Source: JAEUPI01 sp963814435 (GTDB taxonomy: Bacteria; Pseudomonadota; Gammaproteobacteria; Burkholderiales; Burkholderiaceae_C). Taken from it: 64,000 nt of DNA. The stretch covers positions 124,001-188,000 of the forward strand of contig CAWFCV010000034.1 of assembly GCA_963814435.1 (NCBI GenBank), given 5' to 3'. Below the pieces are notes generated by a model. The model was not told where the DNA came from, did no database searches, and saw nothing but the letters and a program-made list of their open reading frames with translations. Position 1 is the first letter of the stretch. Each line of letters begins with the position of its first letter. A program made the position numbers and the translations under genes. This document shows positions 10,096 through 21,478 of the stretch, piece by piece.

Positions 10096-10896
10096 GTGAC
10101 CACCCGTCACTCGATCGTCGAAGCCAGCGTGCTGCGCGCAGTGCGGCCGCTGGTGCGGCTGCTGGTACGCCATGGCGTCACCTACCCGGTCTTCGCGGCG
10201 GCGCTGAAGCGCGTGTTCCTCGACGCCGCGGCCGACGAGCTGCGCGCGCGCGCGATGGCGCAGACCGACAGCGCGTTGTCGCTGCTGTCGGGTGTGCACC
10301 GGCGCGACGTGCGCAACCTCACCCGAACACCGCCGCGCGCGGCGCGTGCGCGGCGCTCGGACGCTGCACCGCTGTCGCTGGTGGGCGAGGTGGTGGCGCG
10401 CTGGCTCGGCGACGCCTCCTACCAGGATCGCCGGCGTCGGCCGCGCGCGCTGCAGCGCGCCGAGTTCGACGCCATGGTGGCCGGCGTCAGCCGCGACGTG
10501 CGCGGGCGCGCGATGCTCGACGAACTGCTGCGACTGGGTGCGGTGACCGAAGACGCCGACGGCATCACCTTGTCCGCGGGCGGATTCGCGCCGCGTCAGG
10601 GCTTCGCCGAGATGGCCGAGTTGTTTGCCGCCAATCTGGCCGATCATGCCGCCGCGGCGTCGGCCAATCTGCAGGGCGAGGCCAACTTCCTCGAGCAGGC
10701 GATGTACGACGACCACCTGTCGGCCGACGCGGTTGCGAAGCTGCAGCAGCTCGCCGTGCGCGCCTGGGCCAAGGCGCTGCCGCCGGTGCTGGCCGAGGCA
10801 CAGGCGCTGGGTGATGCCGATGTGGGCAAGGCCGGCGGCCGCCACCGCGTGCGATTCGGCGTGTACTTCTACAGCACCGCAGGGGGTGAACGGTGA
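10096..10896 (+). CDS. DUF6502 family protein
   Basis: This is a 266-residue protein matching the DUF6502 family of proteobacteria. The N-terminal segment VLRAVRPLVRLLVRHGVTYPVFAAALK is characteristic (quoted here in two parts: VLRAVRPLVRLLVRHG then VTYPVFAAALK), followed by LLSGVHRRDVRNLTR, which resembles a winged-helix or HTH-like region. The C-terminal half is helical (ANFLEQAMYDDHLSADAVAK). Start is GTG 10096. Its stop overlaps the following lipoprotein start (GTGA), so the two are translationally coupled. No function is established; the HTH-like look and the upstream palindrome make a regulatory role possible. Confidence 0.8.
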   Translation: MTTRHSIVEASVLRAVRPLVRLLVRHGVTYPVFAAALKRVFLDAAADELRARAMAQTDSALSLLSGVHRRDVRNLTRTPPRAARARRSDAAPLSLVGEVVARWLGDASYQDRRRRPRALQRAEFDAMVAGVSRDVRGRAMLDELLRLGAVTEDADGITLSAGGFAPRQGFAEMAELFAANLADHAAAASANLQGEANFLEQAMYDDHLSADAVAKLQQLAVRAWAKALPPVLAEAQALGDADVGKAGGRHRVRFGVYFYSTAGGER

Positions 10897-11429
10897 GACC
10901 GAATCGATGGCGAGCCTGGCTGGCCGGCGCATCCGCGCTGGGCATGTTGCTCTGCGCAGGTTGCGGCCCGGGAGTGGGCGGTACCGGCACCGGCGCCGCG
11001 GCGTTTGTCGCGTTTCAGGCAAGCGCCGCGTCGGTGTGCGCGGGCGCCTTCGCTGCCGAGCTGGCCTGCCCGCCTCCGCCGAGTGCCGCGGGCCCGGTGG
11101 CCACGGGTTCCCAGCCGGTGCGCTTCGTCGACGCCGCCGGGCAGGTCACGCTCGAGGTCAACGGCAATACCGCCGCACTCGACGCGTTGTGCCTGCGGCT
11201 GAAGTTCAGCGGTGAGTTCGGCATCGGCACCGGCAACGTGCAGGGCTTCTTCGGCAGCTACCAGCTCGACGGCACCGGCGTGGACGTGCTGGCGGCCCTG
11301 TCGGCCGCGGTGGCGCCTGGCGGCGGTGCACTGGCGATCGAGCTGCGTGACGCGCAGGGGCGCGTGGTCATCGGACCGGTGCTGCTGCAACGAACGACCG
11401 CGGCGCCGCCTGCGCCGAGCCCATGCTGA
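10893..11429 (+). CDS. Small lipoprotein coupled to DUF6502
   Basis: This is a 178-residue lipoprotein with a basic start, a hydrophobic helix and lipobox LCAGC, followed by a Gly/Thr-rich linker (GPGVGGTGTG). The mature part holds two Cys (SVCAGAF, ELACPPP) and beta-rich segments (PVRFVDAAGQVTLEVNG). This resembles the DUF5666-like secreted proteins that I recall beside DUF6502 genes, but I cannot confirm the family. The start is GTG 10893, overlapping the upstream stop. It is convergent with the TonB receptor gene, 33 bp away. Confidence 0.7.
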   Translation: MRPNRWRAWLAGASALGMLLCAGCGPGVGGTGTGAAAFVAFQASAASVCAGAFAAELACPPPPSAAGPVATGSQPVRFVDAAGQVTLEVNGNTAALDALCLRLKFSGEFGIGTGNVQGFFGSYQLDGTGVDVLAALSAAVAPGGGALAIELRDAQGRVVIGPVLLQRTTAAPPAPSPC

Positions 11430-11462
11430 CATCGATCGGCAGCCGGCGCCCGGGTACCGGCG

Positions 11463-13742
11463 CTACAGCTTCAGCTCCAGCCGCAGCTGCCAGGTCGTGA
11501 ACGATGCCGCCACCGTGCGCGAGGTCTCGCGTGTGAACACGCCTGGCGCGGATTCGAAGTCCAGGCTGCCGCCGGTGAGGTAGTCGCGCGGGGCGAGGTT
11601 GGTGGCCGACAAGCGCAGTTGCACGCCGGGCTGGAGCGTCCACAGCGCGTAGGCGTCGAACACACGTTTCAGGCCGATCAGCGCGGTCTGGTCTTCGGCG
11701 ATGCGCGTGTCGTAGCCTGGTGTGACGTTGAGGTTGCCGCCGAGGGTCAGTGGCAGGCCGCGAAAGCGGTAGTCCGCGCCGAAGTTGGCCGTCATCTTCG
11801 GCTGCTGGTCGAGCCGATTGTCGGGGCCGGGCACGCTCTTCACGCGCGAACCGAAAATGCTCAGGTTGTTGCGCAATTCCAGCGGCGGCGCGTCGGCCAT
11901 CACCTCGGACAGGCGAAACTTGGCCTCGAGCTCCAGCCCCTGCGTGCTGGCGTCGCCCACGTTCTGCGGCCGTGACACCCAGCGCGGCACCGGCGCCCAC
12001 GACACCGTCTCGAGCGACGTCACGTTGCGCATGTAGTTGCTGAGCCTGCGGTAGAACACGTTGGCGCTCAACACGCCGCCGCCGCTCAGGTAGCTCTCGG
12101 CAGCCACGTCGAGGCCGGTGGCGAGCTCGGGCATGAGAGCCGGGTTGCCGGCGCGGTCGGGGCTGGTGGGCGTGTTGGCGCCGGGCACCGGGAAGCGGTT
12201 CGACAGCGATGGCCGGCCGAGCAGCTGGCCCGTCGTCGGTGCCTTGTAGCTGCGCGTCAGGCTCATGCGCACCTGGTTTCGGCTTTGCGGGTCGGGTTTC
12301 CACACCGCGTGCAACAGTGGCGTCCACACGCTGCTGCGGTTGCTGGGCGTCGCGCCATCCTCGCCGGTGCCCTTGGTGGTGATGCCTTCCCAGCGCAGGC
12401 CGGCATGCGCGGCCCAGTTGGGGTTGATGTTCCACTCGTCCTGCAGGTACAGCGCGCCGCGCGTGCTTGCGGCCTGCAGGTTGTCGCCGAAGTCGGTGAG
12501 CAGCGGGGCACCGTCGCGCAACGTGGTGCGCGTCTCGCTGCGGCGCAGGGCCTCGACCTCGCCGCCGCCGACGAGGCTGTGGTCGTTGTCGAGCAGCTTC
12601 GACAGCTTCAGGCCGAGGCTCAGCGAGCGGTCGCGGATGCGGGCCGTGTCGTCGACCGTGGCGAGCAATCCGTCGGCGGCGTCGCGTTCGGTGCGCACGG
12701 TGTGGCTGCTGTTGTGCGACTCGCCGCCGTTGCCGCGCCATTCGGCGCGCAGGCCGTCACCGAGCGTGTGGCGCCACTGGCCGAGCAAGCGCAACATCGA
12801 GAAGCGGTAATCGGTGTGCGAACGCGCATGGTCGTAGGCCGGCGGCTGCGCGCCCAGGTTCTGCTCGATGCGGCTGCGCCGGTCGATCTCGCCTTCGGTG
12901 GCGACGACGAACGGCGCCAGGAAACCCGTGTCGCCGCGCTCGCCCTGCCATTGCGCGCGGGTGGCCAGGTGCACGTTCTTGCGCTTCTCGACCGACTCGT
13001 TGAACTCGCGCGCCTCGCGTGTCAGCGCACCGGTGGCCAGGTCTTCGTCGGCCGTGGTGGTGACGCTTTCGCTGCCCTGCCGGCCGCCCTGCGCAGTCAG
13101 CGAGACGTTCAGCGTCCACTGCTCGCTCAGCTTTTCATTGCGTGTCCAGTTGCCGCCGACACCCACACGACCGTCCTCGACCTGCGTGCCGACACGCACG
13201 TCGTTGACCTTCTTCGAATAGCCCTCGCGGGTGATGATGTTGATGGTGCCGCCGATCGCGCGTGCACCGGTCTCGGCGGTGGGTGCGCGCAGGATCTCGA
13301 TGCGCTCGATCTGCTCGGGGCTCAGCGAATCGATCGAAAAACCCGGTGGCACGCGGTCGCCGTCGAGCAGGATCTGCGTATACCCGGCGCCCAGCCCGCG
13401 AAAGCGGATCGCGCCACCGCGGCCCGGTGCGCCGCCGAGCGTGACGCCGGGCAGCCGCTTCAGGATCTCGCCCAGCGTGCTGTCGCCCTGGCGCTCGATC
13501 TCCTCGCGGCCGATCACGATCTTGGCGGCGGTGGACTGGCGGCGCTGGTCGGTGTCGTTGCCGCGGCCGCCGGTGATCTCGACGCGCTGCGCGCCGGGGG
13601 CTGGTGCAGGCGACGGCGCCGCGTCGGAGGCCGCCGGCGAGGGTGGAGCCGCTGGTGGTGCCTGTGCCGGCGCGGCAACCGAGGTCAGCAGCAAGGTACA
13701 CCCCAACGCCAGGCGGCGATGCGGTGGGGTGGGTCGGATCAT
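11463..13742 (-). CDS. TonB-dependent outer membrane receptor
   Basis: This is a 759-residue outer-membrane receptor for energised uptake of a large ligand such as an iron complex. A signal peptide (residues 1-28, ending APAQA) and an Ala/Pro-rich spacer precede the plug domain: TAAKIVIGREEIERQGDSTL, LKRLPGVTLGG, IRFRGLGAGYTQILLDGDRV and IERIEILRAPTAE. The barrel follows, ending in LRLELKL with a C-terminal hydrophobic residue suitable for insertion. Its ATG overlaps the rlhA stop (ATGA), an unusual coupling to an rRNA-modification gene. The ligand is unknown; no Fur box was sought successfully because the gene has no promoter region of its own. Confidence 0.92.
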   Translation of the reverse strand: MIRPTPPHRRLALGCTLLLTSVAAPAQAPPAAPPSPAASDAAPSPAPAPGAQRVEITGGRGNDTDQRRQSTAAKIVIGREEIERQGDSTLGEILKRLPGVTLGGAPGRGGAIRFRGLGAGYTQILLDGDRVPPGFSIDSLSPEQIERIEILRAPTAETGARAIGGTINIITREGYSKKVNDVRVGTQVEDGRVGVGGNWTRNEKLSEQWTLNVSLTAQGGRQGSESVTTTADEDLATGALTREAREFNESVEKRKNVHLATRAQWQGERGDTGFLAPFVVATEGEIDRRSRIEQNLGAQPPAYDHARSHTDYRFSMLRLLGQWRHTLGDGLRAEWRGNGGESHNSSHTVRTERDAADGLLATVDDTARIRDRSLSLGLKLSKLLDNDHSLVGGGEVEALRRSETRTTLRDGAPLLTDFGDNLQAASTRGALYLQDEWNINPNWAAHAGLRWEGITTKGTGEDGATPSNRSSVWTPLLHAVWKPDPQSRNQVRMSLTRSYKAPTTGQLLGRPSLSNRFPVPGANTPTSPDRAGNPALMPELATGLDVAAESYLSGGGVLSANVFYRRLSNYMRNVTSLETVSWAPVPRWVSRPQNVGDASTQGLELEAKFRLSEVMADAPPLELRNNLSIFGSRVKSVPGPDNRLDQQPKMTANFGADYRFRGLPLTLGGNLNVTPGYDTRIAEDQTALIGLKRVFDAYALWTLQPGVQLRLSATNLAPRDYLTGGSLDFESAPGVFTRETSRTVAASFTTWQLRLELKL

Positions 13743-15694
13743 GTCGTGATCGCGTGTCGTGACCGGTAGAACTGGATAGGAGCGGCGACGGCCTGGCTTG
13801 ATACATGGCGCTTGATCTTTCCGACCACGTGCATCTCGCACGGCTTGCAGTCGAAGCGTAGCGTCAGCGTGTCGCCGCCGCTTTGCATCGTCAGCGGCTC
13901 GGCGCGTACGGTGCCCTGCACGCCGGTCACGCCCTTCGCCTGCTTGGGGCACAAACTCATCGCCCAGCGCACGCAATGCTTGGTGATCATCAGGCTCACC
14001 TCGCCCAACTCCTCGTGGCTCTCGTAGGCGGCGGCTATGACCTTCACGCCATGGCGCAGGTAGAAGTCGTGCGCCTTCTGGTTGTACACATTGGCCAGGT
14101 AACTCAGCGCATCGCCGGGGTAGGGCGCGGGCGGCTCCACCGGCGCCGCGCGGGGCAGGCGGTCCAACGCCGCGGCACGCGCAGCCTCGAGCGCGGCCAC
14201 CGCATCGCGGCGCAGCGCATTGGCCACACTGGCCGCCACGAACCACGGCTCGCTGAACGCGATGTCGATCGTGCCGACGTGGAAGATCGTATTGCCGAGC
14301 TTGCCCAGGTGTTCGCGGATCGTGGCGTCGGCCTTGCCGGCGTCGTTGGCGCGCTGGTGCGCGTGCGCGACGGCGGCGCGGCCGCAGTGGCCCGCACCGT
14401 CGGACATCTCCAGCACGAAACCGTTCGCGCTCTCGCCGAGGCGCAGCTCGATCGGAATGCGCCGGTTGGCCGTGGGTCGGGCGAGCAGCCGCTCCCACGC
14501 CATGTCGCGGTTGCGATGCAACGCGGTGTCCGCACGCAGGTCCTTCAGCGACTCGACCGGCTCATTGGGCACCACGCGCCAGGCGCGCCCGCCCAGCGGC
14601 GTGGCGGTGTTCGCCTGCAAGCCCACCAGCTCCTTCTGCAGGTCGTAGTAGGTCAGGCCGTCGCCGTTGTTCAACGCGAGCGCGTCGTCGGCCAGCTCGA
14701 CGTCGAAGCTCGCCCTGGCGACGCGCGTCACATGCCCGATCGCCTGACCCGCATGCTTGGGGGTGTCGAACGCGCCGAGGTCGTCGCGCCGGCCGTTGAC
14801 AAAATAGTCGGTCGCGCCGCGGTTGAAGTTGCGCTGCGGGTCGGGGGTGAACAGAAAGGTCGTGCGGCCCGACGAAGTGGCCTTCAGCCCCGCGCGCCGG
14901 GCCAGCAACGCATCGATCAGCTGGCGGTAGTGCGCGGTGACGTTCTTCACGTAGCCGAGGTCTTTGTAGCGGCCCTCGATCTTGAAGCTGCGAACGCCGG
15001 CGTCCACCAGCGCGGCCAGGTTGGCGCTCTGGTCGTTGTCCTGGATCGACAGCACGTGTTTCTCGTGCGCGATCACGCGGCCCAGCGCATCGGTCACGGT
15101 ATAGGGCAGCCGGCACTCCTGCGAGCAGTTGCCGCGGTTCGCGCTGCGCCCGGTGTGGGCGTGGCTGATGAAGCACTGGCCGCTGTAGGCCACGCACAGC
15201 GCGCCATGCACGAAGAACTCCAGCGTCGCGCGCTCCACCTGCGCGCGGATGGCGTGGATCTGCTGCAGGTCGAGTTCGCGCGCGAGGATGATCTTCGAGA
15301 AGCCCACGTCCTGCAGAAAGCGCGCCTTCTCCGGCGTGCGCACGTCGGTCTGGGTGCTCGCGTGCAGCTGGATCGGCGGCAGGTCGATCTGCAGCAGCCC
15401 CATGTCCTGCACGATCAGCGCGTCGATGCCGGCGTCATGCGCCTGCCAGGCCAGTTGGCGGGCGCGGTCGAGCTCGTCGTCGCGCAGGATCGTGTTCAGC
15501 GTCATGTACACCCGCGCGTGAAAGCGGTGCGCATGCGCCACCAGGCGCGCGAGGTCGGCAATCTCGTTGCTGGCCTTGTCGCGCGCGCCGAAGGCGGGCC
15601 CGCCGATGTAGACGGCATCCGCGCCGTGGTTCACCGCTTCGATGCCGATGTCGGCATCGCGCGCGGGGGCCAGCAGCTCCAGCGTGTCAGTCAT
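13739..15694 (-). CDS. rlhA: U32 family peptidase-like 23S rRNA C2501 hydroxylase
   Basis: This is a 651-residue U32 protein. Its length and C-terminal extension match E. coli RlhA (YdcP, 653 residues) rather than the shorter tRNA enzyme TrhP. RlhA makes 5-hydroxycytidine 2501 in 23S rRNA. The N-terminus LELLAPARDADIGIEAVNHG and the motif GADAVYIGGPAFGAR are typical. The four-cysteine cluster expected to bind iron-sulfur reads C-VAYSGQ-C then RGNCSQECR near residues 170-190. The C-terminal domain includes SLCPKQAKGVTG and LRFDCKPCEMHV. It overlaps thrH upstream and the TonB receptor downstream, each by 4 bp. Confidence 0.87.
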   Translation of the reverse strand: MTDTLELLAPARDADIGIEAVNHGADAVYIGGPAFGARDKASNEIADLARLVAHAHRFHARVYMTLNTILRDDELDRARQLAWQAHDAGIDALIVQDMGLLQIDLPPIQLHASTQTDVRTPEKARFLQDVGFSKIILARELDLQQIHAIRAQVERATLEFFVHGALCVAYSGQCFISHAHTGRSANRGNCSQECRLPYTVTDALGRVIAHEKHVLSIQDNDQSANLAALVDAGVRSFKIEGRYKDLGYVKNVTAHYRQLIDALLARRAGLKATSSGRTTFLFTPDPQRNFNRGATDYFVNGRRDDLGAFDTPKHAGQAIGHVTRVARASFDVELADDALALNNGDGLTYYDLQKELVGLQANTATPLGGRAWRVVPNEPVESLKDLRADTALHRNRDMAWERLLARPTANRRIPIELRLGESANGFVLEMSDGAGHCGRAAVAHAHQRANDAGKADATIREHLGKLGNTIFHVGTIDIAFSEPWFVAASVANALRRDAVAALEAARAAALDRLPRAAPVEPPAPYPGDALSYLANVYNQKAHDFYLRHGVKVIAAAYESHEELGEVSLMITKHCVRWAMSLCPKQAKGVTGVQGTVRAEPLTMQSGGDTLTLRFDCKPCEMHVVGKIKRHVSSQAVAAPIQFYRSRHAITT

Positions 15695-16317
15695 GTGCGG
15701 GCCAACCGGCGCGACGCGCCATCGATCGCGGCCTCGAGCTCGGCATACGAGCTTGTCACCGGGAACTGCGGAAACTGCGCGGCCACCGTTTCGGGCGGAT
15801 GAATGAAGAATCCTGCATCCGCCGCCTGCAGCATGCCGGTGTCGTTGTACGAGTCACCCGCAGCGATGACCCGGAAGTTCAGGCTCTTCAGCGCGTGGAC
15901 CGCGTGGCGCTTCTGGTCGGGTTGGCGCAGCTTGTAGTCGACGATGCGGCCGCTGTCGTCGGCGATCAGCCGGTGGCAGAACAACGTGGGCCGCCCGAGC
16001 TGCTGCATCAGCGGGTCGGCGAATTCGTAGAACGTGTCCGACAGGATCACCACCTGGTGGCGCGAACGCAGCTGGTCGAGGAATGCGCGCGCGCCGGCCA
16101 TCGGCTCCATGCCGCCAATCACCGTCTGGATGTCGGGCAATTTCAGGCCATGCTGGTCGAGCAGGCCGATGCGGTAGCGCATCAGCTTGTCGTAGTCGGG
16201 TTCGTCGCGCGTAGTGCGGGCGAACGCGGCGATGCCGGTGCGCTTCGAAAACTCGATCCAGATCTCGGGCACCAGCACGCCTTCGAGATCGAGGCATACA
16301 ACCTGCAAGATGGGCAC
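15691..16317 (-). CDS. thrH: Bifunctional phosphoserine phosphatase/homoserine phosphotransferase ThrH
   Basis: This is a 208-residue HAD-superfamily enzyme. ThrH dephosphorylates phosphoserine and can transfer the phosphate to homoserine. Motif I reads CLDLEGVLVPEIWIEF (nucleophile and acid Asp/Glu), motif II VVILSDTFYEF, and motif III/IV VIAAGDSYNDTGML. These match ThrH of Pseudomonas closely, including EFPQFPV-like text near the end. The start is GTG 16317, preceded by GAGGAG. The stop overlaps the rlhA ATG. The mix of serine metabolism and rRNA modification in one operon is uncommon. Confidence 0.92.
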   Translation of the reverse strand: MPILQVVCLDLEGVLVPEIWIEFSKRTGIAAFARTTRDEPDYDKLMRYRIGLLDQHGLKLPDIQTVIGGMEPMAGARAFLDQLRSRHQVVILSDTFYEFADPLMQQLGRPTLFCHRLIADDSGRIVDYKLRQPDQKRHAVHALKSLNFRVIAAGDSYNDTGMLQAADAGFFIHPPETVAAQFPQFPVTSSYAELEAAIDGASRRLART

Positions 16318-16383
16318 TCCTCACGGCGGCCGCCCCTCAGGCGGCCGCATTGGGTGCGCATCGTACCTGAGGGGTGTGAAGGG

Positions 16384-18603
16384 CTATGCGGCGGGCGCGA
16401 TGGCAACGGCCACGCCGGACAGCACCGCGTTGCCCGACAGCGGGTCGCGCAGGTGCTCGTCGAGCACGTCGTTGAGATTCGCACCGGGCCGCTCGGCGGC
16501 CACGCGCAACTGCGCACCCGGCCGGTCGTGGCCCCAGCCGTGCGGCAGGCTGGCCACGCCGGGCATCATCGTGTCGCTGATCTCCACTGGCGCCACCACG
16601 GCGCGGCCGTCGCGGCTGATGCGCGCTGCGGCTCCGTCGCGCAGCCCGAGGCGTTCGGCGTCGGCAGGATTCATCAGCAGCGTGCAGCGTTCCGGCCCCT
16701 TGGCCAGCGTCGGCAGGTTGTGCATCCAGCTGTTGTTGGAGCGCACGTCGCGCCGGCCGACGATCACCATCGCGGGCGCCGCGGTGTCGAGCTCGGCCCG
16801 GGCATGGCGCAGGTCGTCGAGCAGCATCGCCGGTGCCAGCTCGATGCGACCCGTTGGCGTGCGCAGCAGCTCGGGCACCCGCGGGCGCAGCTCGCCGAGG
16901 TCGACGCCGCCGGGTGCCGCAGCCACCTTGTCGAGGTTGAGCCCTGCAGGTTTGAGGCCGAACTGGTCGCCGAACGGCCCGGCGCGCAGGGCCAGGTCGA
17001 CCAGTCGCTCGGGGCCGCGGCGGCCGGCCAGCGCGTTCATCACGGCCGCGGCATGGTCGCCGGCGAAGCGCCGGATCTCGTCGCCGGTCAGTTCGTCGTC
17101 GAGCGCCAGTGCGTCGCCGGGCGGGCGACCGCGCAGCAACGCGATCAGCCGCATCATCGTCTGCCATTCGGGTGGATGGTCGGGCGGCGCGTCGAACACC
17201 GGTGCGCTGAAGCGCGCATGGTTGCGATCGCTAAACTGCGGGAACGCGACGTCGTAGTGCGGGTCCTCCAGCGGCGAGCGGCCAGGCAGGATCACGTCGG
17301 CATGGCGCGACGTTTCGTTCAGGTAGATGTCCAGGCTGACCATGAAATCAAGCCTGTCCATCGCCTGCGCCAGGCGCGCGCCGCCGGGCGACGACAGCAC
17401 CGGGTTGCTGGCCACCGTGATCAACGCCTTCACCTGGCCGGGCCCGGGTGTCTCGATCTCCTCGGGCAGCAGGGTCATCGGCAACTCGCCGAACACCTCG
17501 GGCGCGCCGCTGACGCGGCTGCGGTGCCGGCCGACCGTGATGCCGCCGCCGACACCGGGTTTGCCGCGGGTGTTGTGGGCAAACGCGGCGGACAGCGGGA
17601 ACATCGCGCCGCCGGGCTCGTCGAGGTTGCCGGTCAGCACGTTCAGCACGTCGACCAGCCACGACGCCAGCGTGCCGTAGCGCTGCGTGCAGGTGCCGAT
17701 GCGGCCGTAGACGCAGCCGCGCTCGGCGGCCGCGAGGTCGTGCGCCAGCTGGTGGATCGTGTTCGCCGCGATGCCGCAGCGAGCGGCCACGCGCTCGGGC
17801 GTGAACGGCGACACCGCGTCGCGCAGCGCGTCGACGCCATTGAGATGCGGCTCGAGTCGCTTCAGCTTCACCAGCCCGTCGGCAAACAAGGTGTTCGCCA
17901 TCGCGGCCAACAGAAACACATCGGCGCCCGGGCGGATCGCATGGTGGGAGTCGGCCACTGCAGCTGTTTCGCTGCGCCGCGGGTCGATCACCACAATGCG
18001 GCCGCCGCGCGCGCGCAGCGCCTTGGCCTTGCCGCGGAAGTCGGGCACGGTCCACAGGCTGCCGTTGCTGGCCATCGGGTTGGCGCCCAGGATCAGCAGG
18101 TGGTTGCAACGCGCGATGTCGGGCACCGCGATCGACAGCCAGTGGCCGAACATCAACCCGCTCGACAACTGCTTGGGCATCTGGTCGAGCGTGGAGGCCG
18201 AGACCACGTTCTTGCTGCCCAGCGCCTTGGCCAGCCGCGGCGTGTACAGCAGCAAGCCCATCTTGTGCGCCGCCGGGTTGCCGAAGGCCAGCGCCACCGC
18301 GTCGCGGCCGTGCGTGGCGATCACCGGGAGCAGCCGGCGCTCGATCTCGGCAAAGGCCTCATCCCAGCTCGCCGGCTGATGGCGCCCGTGGCGCTTGATC
18401 AGCGGCGTGCGCAGGCGATCCGGATCCTCGTGCAGGTCATTCAGCGCCACCGCCTTCGGGCAGATGTAGCCGCGGCTGAACACGTCGTTTTCGGCGCCGC
18501 GGATCGAGGTCACCTTGCCGGCGGCGGTGCGCACCTCGAGGCCGCAGCAGGCCTCGCACAGCGGGCAGATGCGGTAGTGCGCGGTTTCCTGGGGTGTGGT
18601 CAT
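16384..18603 (-). CDS. Molybdopterin-dependent oxidoreductase (DMSO reductase superfamily)
   Basis: This is a 739-residue catalytic subunit with an N-terminal 4Fe-4S site (CPLCEACC then YICPKA) and bis-MGD domains. Cofactor-domain landmarks are LGSKNVVSASTLDQMPKQ, LLILGANPMASNGS, GRIVVIDPRRSETA and the C-terminal MMPGVASLPHGWGHD. It resembles formate-dehydrogenase-like or nitrate-reductase-like enzymes of unassigned substrate. No Tat signal is present, so it is probably cytoplasmic. No electron-transfer subunit is adjacent; the flavodoxin-fold reductase 105 bp upstream on the same strand could be a partner, but that is only positional. Confidence 0.88.
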   Translation of the reverse strand: MTTPQETAHYRICPLCEACCGLEVRTAAGKVTSIRGAENDVFSRGYICPKAVALNDLHEDPDRLRTPLIKRHGRHQPASWDEAFAEIERRLLPVIATHGRDAVALAFGNPAAHKMGLLLYTPRLAKALGSKNVVSASTLDQMPKQLSSGLMFGHWLSIAVPDIARCNHLLILGANPMASNGSLWTVPDFRGKAKALRARGGRIVVIDPRRSETAAVADSHHAIRPGADVFLLAAMANTLFADGLVKLKRLEPHLNGVDALRDAVSPFTPERVAARCGIAANTIHQLAHDLAAAERGCVYGRIGTCTQRYGTLASWLVDVLNVLTGNLDEPGGAMFPLSAAFAHNTRGKPGVGGGITVGRHRSRVSGAPEVFGELPMTLLPEEIETPGPGQVKALITVASNPVLSSPGGARLAQAMDRLDFMVSLDIYLNETSRHADVILPGRSPLEDPHYDVAFPQFSDRNHARFSAPVFDAPPDHPPEWQTMMRLIALLRGRPPGDALALDDELTGDEIRRFAGDHAAAVMNALAGRRGPERLVDLALRAGPFGDQFGLKPAGLNLDKVAAAPGGVDLGELRPRVPELLRTPTGRIELAPAMLLDDLRHARAELDTAAPAMVIVGRRDVRSNNSWMHNLPTLAKGPERCTLLMNPADAERLGLRDGAAARISRDGRAVVAPVEISDTMMPGVASLPHGWGHDRPGAQLRVAAERPGANLNDVLDEHLRDPLSGNAVLSGVAVAIAPAA

Positions 18604-18708
18604 CAGCGGCTCCTGGTGATGACGGGTTGTCGCAGCGCCGGGCCGGCCCTGTGCGTCACCCGGGCGACGCTAACCGATTTGGCGCCCCGGCGCCAACCGC
18701 GCCGCAAT

Positions 18709-19296
18709 TCAGGCGGCCTGGCGCCCCAGCTCGCGCAGCCGCTCGAACCATTCGGCCTTGGCCTCGTCGTCGAGGTCGTCGACCAGGCCGATCAGCGTCT
18801 CATGGATCGGCGCGATGCCGACGAAGCCGAGGATGTTGCGCTCCAGCGCCTTCAGGCTGTGGGCGCGGAAGTAGTAGCGGTACACCGTGGCCGGCATGCC
18901 CATCGTGGCCACCACGCGCGCCGAGCGGCCCTTCAGCAGCTTCTTGCCCATCGGGCTCGAGCCGTCCTTCGCGAAGGCGAAGCCCTCGCGCGCGATCTGC
19001 TCCAGAAAGCCCTTCAGCAGCGCCGGCATGCCGCCCAGCCAGAGCGGAAAGAAGAACACCAGGTGGTCGGCCCAGCGGATCGCATCCTGCGCCGGGACCA
19101 GCGCCGGCGGCAGCGGCTCGCTGGTCCACGCGTGCTGGCTGCGCAGCAGCGGGAAGTCGAGCTGCGCCACGTCGATGATGCGCAGTTCGTGCCGGGCCTC
19201 GCGTGCGCCGCTGGCATAGGCCTCGGCGAGTGCGTGGCACAGATGGCCACCCTGCGGGTCGGGATGGCCCTGGACGATCGTGATCTGGGTGGACAT
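18709..19296 (-). CDS. NAD(P)H-dependent oxidoreductase, flavodoxin-like fold
   Basis: This is a 195-residue quinone- or flavin-reductase-like protein of the NQO1/MdaB/KefF fold. FMN/FAD and nucleotide segments include ITIVQGHPDPQGGHLCHALA at the N-terminus, ADHLVFFFPLWLGGMPALLK (the conserved W-GG-PA-K loop) and ARVVATMGMPATVYR. It likely reduces quinones or flavins in the cytosol. ATG 19296 faces the divergent beta-propeller gene at 19487 across about 190 bp. It may share a transcript with the molybdopterin enzyme downstream. Confidence 0.88.
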   Translation of the reverse strand: MSTQITIVQGHPDPQGGHLCHALAEAYASGAREARHELRIIDVAQLDFPLLRSQHAWTSEPLPPALVPAQDAIRWADHLVFFFPLWLGGMPALLKGFLEQIAREGFAFAKDGSSPMGKKLLKGRSARVVATMGMPATVYRYYFRAHSLKALERNILGFVGIAPIHETLIGLVDDLDDEAKAEWFERLRELGRQAA

Positions 19297-19486
19297 GGGG
19301 CGCAACCGGCGAGGGGGTACCACGATCCTCGTCCGTGGCCGGCGGCGCCGATTGCGCCGCGTCAACGCGACCGTTTCGAGCACTTGTCCCGACGCGGTTA
19401 ACCCCAAGCGCCGCGGTGCGCCGTTGAAGGCTGCACAACGCACGCCACCGACCGGGACGTGCGGGCCAACGTTTCAGGAGAAAGCC

Positions 19487-21470
<1,984 letters not shown>

Positions 21471-21478
<8 letters not shown>

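Noticed and set aside
19384..19390. A TTGTCCC half-site shared with the palindrome at 10040-10058
   Set aside because: A single 7-mer match without a second arm is expected by chance; mentioned only as a hint.
15799..19401. A 1,200-codon open frame on the plus strand opposite thrH and the molybdopterin enzyme
   Set aside because: The composition is rich in Arg, His and Gln and it mirrors recognised minus-strand genes. Long antisense frames are expected at this GC content.
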